DNA from: a virus
Reading direction: 5' to 3' (one strand)
Length of the DNA stretch: 26,994 nt
Virus record (IMG/VR): IMGVR_UViG_3300034198_017425
Span: 1 to 26,994 of that record
Below the pieces are notes generated by a model. The model was not told where the DNA came from, did not search any database, and saw only the letters and a list, made by a program, of their open reading frames with translations. A program made the position numbers and the translations under genes. This document shows positions 21,547 through 26,994 of the stretch, one piece after another (the first letter of the stretch is position 1; each line of letters starts with the position of its first letter).

Positions 21547-22553
21547 GCCCCCTGGATCGGATTGGCCGAGGCTGCGATCCGCAACGCCCCTGTGAACTGT
21601 GTTGACGCTCGCTCTACGGTGAACCCCGCGGCCGGTCGGGTGGCCCGGAAGATCGAGTCGCAGCCGCAGGACTCGAACGGCGAGCTCGCCCGGGGCGCCC
21701 GGAATGACCTTGGATTCGGACACCACGCGAACGGCAGATTGCCGCTGGTGAGGAACTGGAAGGAGTAATCGGTGGCTGGGATTAAGGCGACGAGCGTCCC
21801 ACCGATCGCCACGCCCCCGGAAGCGGTGACGGTCGAGACAGCAACGACCCCAGAGACCCCGGAGACCGAAACCCCGCCCGAGGCGGTGACCATGGAGACT
21901 GTGGCAACTCCGGTCGAAGCCGTGATCGCGATGCCACCCGAGGCGGTGACCGTTGCCGTCTGATTGACCGCGGAACTGACCGACAGGGCGACCCCGCCGG
22001 CCGCCTGGACGGTGGAAACAGAGGCAACGTCAACAGCCCCACCGACAGTGACCCCGCCGGCCGCCGTCACCGCCGAGACCTGCGAAACTCCCACAGCTCC
22101 GGCAACAGCCACTCTTCCCGCAGCACTCACGACCGCAACCGAGGCAACGTCAACAGAGCCAGAGACGTCGATCCCACCCGAGGCGAGCACGGTCGAAGCC
22201 GAGGCAACGTCTGCGCTCGCTCCCACCGCAATCCCGCCTTGCGCGGTTACCGCCTGGACCTGGTCAACTGCTGACGCCCCCCCGGTTGCAACGCCACCCG
22301 AAGCGGTGGTGGCTTGGATCAACTGAACGACCGAGACCCCAGAGACAGCGACTCCCCCGGAAGCAGTGACCGTCGAGACGAGCACCACGCCTGCGAATCC
22401 AGAGACGGCAACGCCCCCCGAGGCCCCGACGGTGTAGACGCACGCCACGCCCGTAGCAGCTCCGCACGCAACGCCACCGCTGGCAAGCACATCCGATGTC
22501 GTCGGATGCTCGCTGAATGCGGCGGCAGAGAATGCGTACTGGCCGAGAAGCAT
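21543..22553 (-). CDS. Fibre-like protein of twelve 20-residue Gly/Val repeats
   Basis: 336 residues. After 23 N-terminal residues come twelve tandem units of 20 residues (24-263), each near ASGGVAVSG followed by a hydrophobic half (xxVVxVSTVT). Each unit has two short Val-rich strands and a Gly-Gly turn, as expected for a beta-helix or beta-roll stalk. The C-terminal 73 residues are different (SFQFLTSGNLPFAWCPNPRS, with CGC) and may be the receptor-binding tip or a trimer cap. No membrane segment. It is placed among fibre genes. The start ATG has no clear ribosome site. The repeats suggest length variation between relatives by unit gain and loss. Confidence 0.75.
   Translation of the reverse strand: MLLGQYAFSAAAFSEHPTTSDVLASGGVACGAATGVACVYTVGASGGVAVSGFAGVVLVSTVTASGGVAVSGVSVVQLIQATTASGGVATGGASAVDQVQAVTAQGGIAVGASADVASASTVLASGGIDVSGSVDVASVAVVSAAGRVAVAGAVGVSQVSAVTAAGGVTVGGAVDVASVSTVQAAGGVALSVSSAVNQTATVTASGGIAITASTGVATVSMVTASGGVSVSGVSGVVAVSTVTASGGVAIGGTLVALIPATDYSFQFLTSGNLPFAWCPNPRSFRAPRASSPFESCGCDSIFRATRPAAGFTVERASTQFTGALRIAASANPIQGA
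21765..22484 (-). repeat. Twelve 60-bp tandem repeats inside the fibre-like gene
   Basis: DNA period is exactly 60 bp over about 720 bp, seen directly as the same words recurring at 60-bp steps: for instance GAGGCAACGTCAACAG at 22021 and 22141, with GAGGCAACGTC again at 22201, and GAGGCGGTGACC near 21878 and 21938. Copies are diverged in DNA but keep the 20-residue protein unit. Three of the units carry the dispersed GGCAACG word at the same place. Confidence 0.85.
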
Positions 22554-22598
22554 GGAAGCAGGCGGGCCTTTCGTTGCCTTTGATGTGCCGGGCTTTGA

Positions 22599-23027
22599 TT
22601 AGGCCGGGTTGCTCATCTGGAATGTGATGTCGTTCACGTTGATCTGCCCATCTCCCACCGCGACACGCGCCCCATCGGTCCACCGATGAGCGAGGATCAC
22701 CTTGCCCGACGTTGCCCCGACGATGTACCAGCCGTAAACGCTCTGCGAGGTCGCCCCGGTGTAGGTGAAGCTCTGATCGGTGGCATACTCGCTCTGGGCG
22801 ATGTTGCTGGCGATCGAGGCGGCCCCCCAGGTCGATCCCGTCTGCGAGCGTGTCAAGGTCTTAGCGGAATACCCCGTGAAGTCGGCCTGCGTGAAGTCGG
22901 CCAAGACAGACCCGACGACCGGCGTGTAGTCGTTCTTGAACAGCCTCAGCGACCACGCTTCCAACGTCCCGCCCGCGAGCAGGTTGTTGACGAGAACGAC
23001 GCGACCTTCATTCGGTGCAACGGCCAT
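22599..23027 (-). CDS. Small tail-fibre-like structural protein
   Basis: 142 residues from ATG with AGAGGG about 11 nt before it. It begins with EGRVVLVNNLLAGGTLEAWS and goes on LRLFKNDYTPVVGSVLADFTQADFTGY, a layout common in small phage proteins of tail-fibre regions: 'L......L.LF.NDYTP....L..FTEA.F.GY....L'. The rest is strands ending in VNDITFQMSN. No signal or membrane segment. It probably forms part of the fibre or its chaperone-like partner. The family is known to me only as phage-associated, without a proven function. Confidence 0.75.
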   Translation of the reverse strand: MAVAPNEGRVVLVNNLLAGGTLEAWSLRLFKNDYTPVVGSVLADFTQADFTGYSAKTLTRSQTGSTWGAASIASNIAQSEYATDQSFTYTGATSQSVYGWYIVGATSGKVILAHRWTDGARVAVGDGQINVNDITFQMSNPA

Positions 23028-23050
23028 GATTGATCTACCCTCTCAGTGAA

Positions 23051-24307
23051 CTATGAACACGGCTCCGCTTCGGCCGTGGCATGAATTGACATTTGATTTC
23101 CGCTCGTCGTTGATCCCGCATTGATCGCAACGGCGCTTGTCGTTGCGGTTCCAAGCGTTACCGTGCGATCCGCGCTCGCGGTCTGGTCTCTCCAATTTGC
23201 GTTTGCGGCAAGCGGGTTGAACGTCGTGATCGTCGGAATCTTTCGCATAGGCACCGGGAACCGCCAGTCGATATCAACTCCGCTGCCGTTGCCGGTTGCT
23301 CGCAGTGCGCCTTGAGCGTTGCCGATGTTCTGGACCGGGGCGGTTGTTAGGCCGAAAGTCTTGGTGTAGCGGGCGAGGCAGGCGGTCAGTTCGTCGGAGT
23401 AGCTGGGCGGCAGGTAGATTTGTGGGCAACCAGCGTCCGACAGGATTGGCTCGCCAATGTAGAATTCATTCCCGGATGTAAGCTGTGTCTCCGTCCAGAT
23501 CAGCACACCTAGGTTTTTGTGACCGCCGGGCACTGTGACAGGGAACGAGAATCGATATCCAGTAGCGCTTGCAACTCCCTGCGCAACCGCCAACGGCACC
23601 CAGTTGGCATGAAAGAAATTCCCGGCGGTATAGGTTGTGCTGGCCCAGTTATTGACCATGTCTCGCGTCTGCGCGTCCGTTGTTCCGCCCCCGTACAGGA
23701 CCGCAGCGCGGACGGTCTTGGTAGCGCTCGTGAACACGTCACACTGAAACCAGAAGTTATCGAGGTCGTAAGCGTCCTGACTAAACAGTACCTGCCCAAA
23801 TCCGACCCGCTGCGTCGATGTCACGCCAGCTACTGCGTACTTTCCGACTCCAACCCCATAGAAGTTCGACCCCGGCGCACACGTTACGCTTCCGCTCTCA
23901 GACAGTAAGAACCAGCCATCCGGCCCCATCGCCCCGTCAGCCAGTGTTAGCGACGTACCCCGCTGCCAGATTCGGAACGACGAATTGACCAGCAGGTTCC
24001 GATTGGGAATCCCCGCAGCCGCCCGCGCGGGCAGCGTCAGCACCACATCTTTTGACGCCCCCGTGAACGACACTAGTGATCCCGCGTTGCTCGACGCCAA
24101 TACCGTTGACCGCACAAGCTGCCCCGAGTAGATGCCAACGCCGACTTCCCACAAGGCCCCCTCGGTAATGACGTACTGGACCTCGTCGCCGATTGAACAC
24201 ACCGAAGCGAACGTGCGAAACCCCGTCACAGCCCCGGCGAGCGTTAGCTGGCCAGTCCCGCTGGTTGTCGAGGTTTCGCGCACGCGATCGGCGATGATGA
24301 GGCCCAT
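23051..24307 (-). CDS. Long tail fibre / receptor-binding protein
   Basis: 418 residues, with AAGGT 5 nt before the ATG. The N-terminal domain (DRVRETSTTSGTGQLTLAGA, then TGFRTFASVCSIGDEVQYVI, WEVGVGIYSGQLVRSTVLAS and ASKDVVLTLPARAA) is the widespread phage module that joins fibres to tails. A middle part (NRNLLVNSSFRIWQRGTSLT) starts a jelly-roll, carbohydrate-binding-like domain typical of tail fibre and sialidase-like proteins ('NLL.N..F..WQRGTS'), running through VPGGHKNLGVLIWTETQLT to about residue 290. The C-terminus is another beta-rich domain. This is the best candidate for the host-recognition protein. Confidence 0.85.
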   Translation of the reverse strand: MGLIIADRVRETSTTSGTGQLTLAGAVTGFRTFASVCSIGDEVQYVITEGALWEVGVGIYSGQLVRSTVLASSNAGSLVSFTGASKDVVLTLPARAAAGIPNRNLLVNSSFRIWQRGTSLTLADGAMGPDGWFLLSESGSVTCAPGSNFYGVGVGKYAVAGVTSTQRVGFGQVLFSQDAYDLDNFWFQCDVFTSATKTVRAAVLYGGGTTDAQTRDMVNNWASTTYTAGNFFHANWVPLAVAQGVASATGYRFSFPVTVPGGHKNLGVLIWTETQLTSGNEFYIGEPILSDAGCPQIYLPPSYSDELTACLARYTKTFGLTTAPVQNIGNAQGALRATGNGSGVDIDWRFPVPMRKIPTITTFNPLAANANWRDQTASADRTVTLGTATTSAVAINAGSTTSGNQMSIHATAEAEPCS

Positions 24308-24340
24308 GATCTACCTTGTGGGGCGGAACGGCGAAACGGG

Positions 24341-24610
24341 TTAGTACAGGGCGACGATGTTGGTTGCAGTCGTACTGGTTGAGTTCACCCGCGTTGCCCG
24401 GATCGGCAGAATCGCCCCCGCCGGAACTCCGACGAAAGTCAGCGTTGTCCCGTCCTTCATCACGGCAACGACTGTCCCCGCCCCGCCCACGTACAGAGCA
24501 CGAGAAGCCTTGGTGAATGATGCGGAATCGCTCGGGGTGACTGCTTCGCCGTTCGTGGCAGGCGAAGACAGGCCGGGCGCATGATGCGAGTAGTTATCAT
24601 CGGAAGGCAT
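24341..24610 (-). CDS. Spike base protein, RCAP_rcc01079-like
   Basis: 89 residues, with AGAGAAAGAAC before the ATG. It shows the features of the spike base family first named in the Rhodobacter gene transfer agent: HAPGLSSPATNGEAVTPSDS, then ASRALYVGGAGTVVAVMKDG and TTLTFVGVPAGAILPIRATR ending TATNIVALY. 'ALYVGG.G.....M.DG....F..V..G.LLP.R...V..T.TTA..I.ALY' matches that family closely in my memory. The protein makes head or tail spikes in the agent; here it likely anchors the fibre encoded just downstream. Length agrees with the family. Confidence 0.85.
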   Translation of the reverse strand: MPSDDNYSHHAPGLSSPATNGEAVTPSDSASFTKASRALYVGGAGTVVAVMKDGTTLTFVGVPAGAILPIRATRVNSTSTTATNIVALY

Positions 24611-24644
24611 GATGTTCTTTCTCTAAACAATGACCGTGGCCAGG

Positions 24645-25247
24645 TTACAGCCCCAACGGAAACCCAAGAGACGGTCGAGAGTGTTTCGAACCGCTCGCCT
24701 CGGTGTAGGTAACCCTTGCTTCGATGATGTCAATTTGCGGCTGCGACTCAAACTCCCCGTCGATGTTGACGATCGAAATCGCAACCCCGAATCCGGAATT
24801 CTTTATCTCTGATGGGGTCCACGTCGCTCCCCCGAGACTCGACACAGAACCGAAGGTTACGTTTCCAAACGAAAACGGAAAATTCTGGGGGCTTGATGCA
24901 AGGTTGCTCCCCACGTTTGCGCCGTTAGTTGTCGTCTTTCTGCCCCAAACCTGATCAACGCGAATGATCGCATCTGATTGGCTTCGAGCGCTGATTCTCC
25001 ATTCAATTCCATTGATCGTTGCCGAGTCTGGGACCAGCGACATATCGGGAGCATGAGCTACTAGCCATCGAGTTCGAGCGCCAGCAGTCAGCGAACCCAA
25101 TCCCACCTGAGCAGATCCACCACCCACGGCCGACAAGCACGCCGTGAGAGTCGATGTAGTTGCGGTCCAGTCCTGAGAAGCTCCACTCGGAGCACTGACG
25201 CTATCGCTCCGTGCCGACGTGACTGGCTTCCATCCCGTGTCAGGCAT
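24645..25247 (-). CDS. Virion surface or tail protein, beta-rich
   Basis: 200 residues; the start overlaps the upstream stop by 8 nt. It has the composition of a small structural protein (Ser, Thr, Gly, Val rich). Segments ARTRWLVAHAPDMSLVPDSA, TINGIEWRISARSQSDAIIR and IEARVTYTEASGS give a jelly-roll-like pattern seen in phage proteins that include 'I.GI...I..........V.......G........IN..FGV.I.' (here NSGFGVAISIVNIDGE). No signal peptide. Together with the downstream spike base protein it likely sits in the adsorption apparatus. Confidence 0.7.
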   Translation of the reverse strand: MPDTGWKPVTSARSDSVSAPSGASQDWTATTSTLTACLSAVGGGSAQVGLGSLTAGARTRWLVAHAPDMSLVPDSATINGIEWRISARSQSDAIIRVDQVWGRKTTTNGANVGSNLASSPQNFPFSFGNVTFGSVSSLGGATWTPSEIKNSGFGVAISIVNIDGEFESQPQIDIIEARVTYTEASGSKHSRPSLGFPLGL

Positions 25248-25578
25248 GATAACCGCCTTCCGTCGCTCGCTTCGCCTGCATCTCGTCCCACAGGAACGCG
25301 ATCAGCCGCGCCACCATCACCCCGATCTGCCACCAGAGCCACGGGTTTGCGAAGAACGAAACCTTCTGACTTTCCCGCACCTGATTGGCGATCCGCCGTT
25401 CCATCTCTCGCCGCGTGCGGGGCGATTGCCCTGCGTATCCCACCGTCGTCAGCTCGTGATGGATGAGAGTCGAGGCGAGCGGAACGAACCGTTGCACGCT
25501 CGTGCCCAGGTCCATCACATGCCCTTGACAGGCGTGAACTCGCTCCGAAATCTCAGCGGTGGCATCGACTGTGTTCAT
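25240..25578 (-). CDS. Small membrane protein, holin/spanin candidate
   Basis: 112 residues, start overlapping the upstream stop as ATGA. The N-terminal 80 residues are helical and charged (RTRREMERRIANQVRESQKV), followed by one aromatic-rich hydrophobic stretch (FFANPWLWWQIGVMVARLIAFLW) and a basic tail (QAKRATEGGYHA). One membrane segment plus a charged tail would fit a class III-like holin or an inner-membrane spanin. The neighbouring lipoprotein and peptidase support a lysis or envelope role. No family is recognised and the role is an inference. Confidence 0.65.
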   Translation of the reverse strand: MNTVDATAEISERVHACQGHVMDLGTSVQRFVPLASTLIHHELTTVGYAGQSPRTRREMERRIANQVRESQKVSFFANPWLWWQIGVMVARLIAFLWDEMQAKRATEGGYHA

Positions 25579-25886
25579 TCCGTCCTCGCCAGTTCGTTGC
25601 CGTGCTCATCCCGAACCACGATTCCACCCGACAGCCGCAACACCACTTCGCGGACGTTCTTCGTTGCCCACGCGAACACGAGCTTGAGAAACGGGTTCGC
25701 GCTGGCCTTCGTCACCCGCAGATAGGGCGGTGCGAACGTCAGCCGCGTGCCCTCGATGTCCTCGTCGACCGTCATGACCAGATCGTCAGGCAGAGACACG
25801 CGAAACCCGCCCGCGGTGATCTCGCTCACGTTCGCGGGGGGCGTGATCGTCCACCGGCCCTGCATTTGTCGGAGTAGCTCGATCAT
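25575..25886 (-). CDS. Small beta-rich phage protein, unknown
   Basis: 103 residues from ATG at 25886, which overlaps the upstream stop as ATGA; the longer open frame to 25976 is a shadow of the lipoprotein gene. The protein starts MIELLRQMQGRWTITPPANV and continues with alternating strands (FRVSLPDDLVMTVDEDIEGT, RLTFAPPYLRVTKASANPFL), then EVVLRLSGGIVVRDEHGNEL. It looks like a compact beta fold without membrane segment or cysteine. The ATGA overlaps on both sides tie it to the membrane protein and the lipoprotein. Function unknown. Confidence 0.65.
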   Translation of the reverse strand: MIELLRQMQGRWTITPPANVSEITAGGFRVSLPDDLVMTVDEDIEGTRLTFAPPYLRVTKASANPFLKLVFAWATKNVREVVLRLSGGIVVRDEHGNELARTE

Positions 25887-26422
25887 CGCCCCGACTCCGT
25901 TCTGGCGATGCGGGCTTCGAGTTCTTCGCGGGTGATGAAGCCGCGGAAGTTCCACCTGGTCCCGCGTGCGGTCCATTCGATGTACGGGATTCGAGCTTCA
26001 CCATCGACGATCGATGCAGCCGGGAACGAGTGATCCCGCCACGTCCAAGCGATTCGGCGGCGCCCGTTGCCTTTCTTCATCTCGCTCATCAGGCGATCAC
26101 AGGGCGGGCATCGCGGGCCGAACCAGACATCGACCGCAATCTCCGGCAGCTCGGTGCGCTCGGGGATCGGGAACGGCTGTATGGGCACGATGGGACCGGC
26201 GGCCGGCTCGGGGAGCGGGGTTGGAGAGGGGCCGGGCTTCGAAGGTCCTGGCGATGGGGGCTTCGGGACTGGCGTTGCCTTCTGATCGGCAGGTGAGGCC
26301 TCGAAAGTAAACTTGATCGACGGCTCTTCGATCGCTGGCTCGCGACCGAACGAGGCGGGCAGGTCCGCACAGCCGGACAGGCACAGAGCAACGACAGCGA
26401 TAACGGCGAGGTGAGTGTTCAT
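25883..26422 (-). CDS. Thioredoxin-like lipoprotein
   Basis: 179 residues from ATG at 26422, which overlaps the upstream stop (ATGA). An upstream in-frame start at 26443 is less likely because the internal ATG starts a proper lipoprotein signal (MNTHLAVIAVVALCLSGC, lipid Cys at 18). A long Pro-rich linker (about 50-98) spaces the domain from the membrane. Then VWFGPRCPPCDRL holds CPPC at 105-108, and IPYIEW supplies the cis-proline expected in thioredoxin folds. It should act outside the cytoplasmic membrane in thiol exchange, possibly on the disulfides of phage or host envelope proteins. Lipoproteins with Pro-rich linkers also occur as outer spanins, but the Trx domain favours a redox role. 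Confidence 0.78.
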   Translation of the reverse strand: MNTHLAVIAVVALCLSGCADLPASFGREPAIEEPSIKFTFEASPADQKATPVPKPPSPGPSKPGPSPTPLPEPAAGPIVPIQPFPIPERTELPEIAVDVWFGPRCPPCDRLMSEMKKGNGRRRIAWTWRDHSFPAASIVDGEARIPYIEWTARGTRWNFRGFITREELEARIARTESGR

Positions 26423-26994
26423 CCGAACGAAACCTCCGTCCAAGAGACCGGCCGCGGCGTCACGTCCGCCATGTCACTGATCCCCATCCAGCCGAACGGC
26501 GAGTTTCGGATCTGGTAGTCGAGCACATGCGGAGCGGTCAGGATTGCCCCGCTCGAACCCCACTGCGGGCCGTGCGAGTTGTAAATGTCGTACCACCGCT
26601 CGCCGTTCCTCGTGACCCATGTGCCGGTCGCGAGAGCATGGCCACCGAGCGAGCCGCCGCCGGGAATCTGATCGAGTTCCGCCCGGCCTCGCAGGCCGTC
26701 CCAGCCGGTCAGCCAGTGAATGCCGAACACGACAGCACCACCGCCAGAGGTGCAGAAGCGATCGAGGTCCGCATAGGACTTGATTGGGGTGATCGACCGC
26801 ACCCGGAATGGACTGGCAGCCTCTCTGGCCTGTTGCTCATTCGGAACCCCAGGCTGATACCCACCCTGGTAGTAGGGGACCAGTTCCTCGGGGGCGAATC
26901 CGATCCTGTTGGCCACCAGAGCGGCCCCGCTGATCGTTGCCCCTGCGTCTGTTCGCGGGTCGCTGCCGTCGAGTTGTTTCGCCCAGGCGTAGGA
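26419..26994 (-). CDS. Papain-like cysteine peptidase, partial (5' end beyond window)
   Basis: The frame is open to the right edge; 191 residues are visible and no start is needed inside. Features of the C1/C1-like papain fold: SYAWAKQLDGSDPRTDAGAT and ISGAALVANRIG as the helical part after the active Cys (Cys not in the window), SYADLDRFCTSG, GGHALATGTWVTRNGERWYD with the catalytic His in GGHA, and YNSHGPQWGSSG in place of the usual NSWG..WG, with the catalytic Asn. The protein may process a virion protein, degrade host surface material or act in lysis; no peptidoglycan-binding module is visible. It heads the ATGA-coupled row that leads into the lipoprotein gene. Confidence 0.78.
   Translation of the reverse strand, partial: SYAWAKQLDGSDPRTDAGATISGAALVANRIGFAPEELVPYYQGGYQPGVPNEQQAREAASPFRVRSITPIKSYADLDRFCTSGGGAVVFGIHWLTGWDGLRGRAELDQIPGGGSLGGHALATGTWVTRNGERWYDIYNSHGPQWGSSGAILTAPHVLDYQIRNSPFGWMGISDMADVTPRPVSWTEVSFG

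Larger units (their letters stand above)
1..26994. repeat. Dispersed 7-bp word GGCAACG / CGTTGCC throughout the window
   Basis: Read by eye, the word occurs about 80 times (around 33 as GGCAACG and 50 as CGTTGCC on the plus strand), roughly once per 325 bp, against about 3-6 expected for this length and base composition. Copies lie inside genes in different reading frames and in gaps between genes (12591, 12605, 13081, 15273, 16488, 22573). Examples: 1354, 4386, 4401, 7845, 7869, 11207, 11213, 16599, 20403, 22711, 26273. The count is a hand count, positions approximate to a few bases. Confidence 0.8.

Noticed and set aside
21765-22484. CRISPR-like array appearance of the 60-bp repeats
   Set aside because: Repeats are diverged, have no unique spacers, and encode an unbroken 20-residue protein repeat.

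Overview
The window reads as the virion-structure half of a tailed, siphovirus-like phage or prophage. It is about 27 kb, GC-rich, tightly packed and almost entirely transcribed from the minus strand, so the genes are best read from 26994 down to 1. Many neighbouring genes share ATGA-type start/stop overlaps or gaps of a few bases, as expected of one long late operon. No integrase, repressor, replication gene, tRNA, rRNA or CRISPR array is visible, and no stretch over 300 bases lacks a gene. The host cannot be named from the sequence. A GC-rich bacterium, perhaps a planctomycete, is my best guess from the general look of several proteins; this is an inference.

Right end (26994-24645): a papain-like cysteine peptidase cut by the window edge, a lipoprotein with a thioredoxin-like CPPC domain, a small beta-rich protein, a protein with one membrane segment (holin or spanin candidate) and a secreted-looking structural protein. 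Next (24610-21196) comes a fibre/adsorption module: a GTA-type spike base protein, a long tail-fibre-like protein, a smaller fibre-like protein, a protein made of twelve 20-residue repeats and a fibre adaptor. This module lies upstream of the terminase genes, not at the end of the tail genes.

Head module (21196-11189): small and large terminase, a small Cys-containing protein, portal, Mu gpF-like minor head protein, fused protease-scaffold, decoration protein, major capsid protein, and a run of small connector genes. Tail module (11217-1): Mu gpG-like morphogenesis protein, tail tube, tail-assembly chaperone with a textbook -1 frameshift cassette (A AAA AAC, 6-nt spacer, stem-loop), tape measure protein, then Dit/hub-like, beta-helical and cysteine-rich distal tail proteins, and finally a phosphoribosyltransferase-like gene cut by the left edge.

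One gene runs the other way: 6216-6824 on the plus strand, a zinc-ribbon protein with a C-terminal membrane segment. It sits between tape measure and distal tail genes and looks like a moron. The most striking non-genic signal is the 7-bp word GGCAACG (complement CGTTGCC). I counted about 80 copies by eye, in both orientations, several reading frames and several intergenic gaps, against roughly 3-6 expected. This resembles a genome-wide word such as HIP1 or a DNA-uptake sequence and is the main lead for something undescribed.
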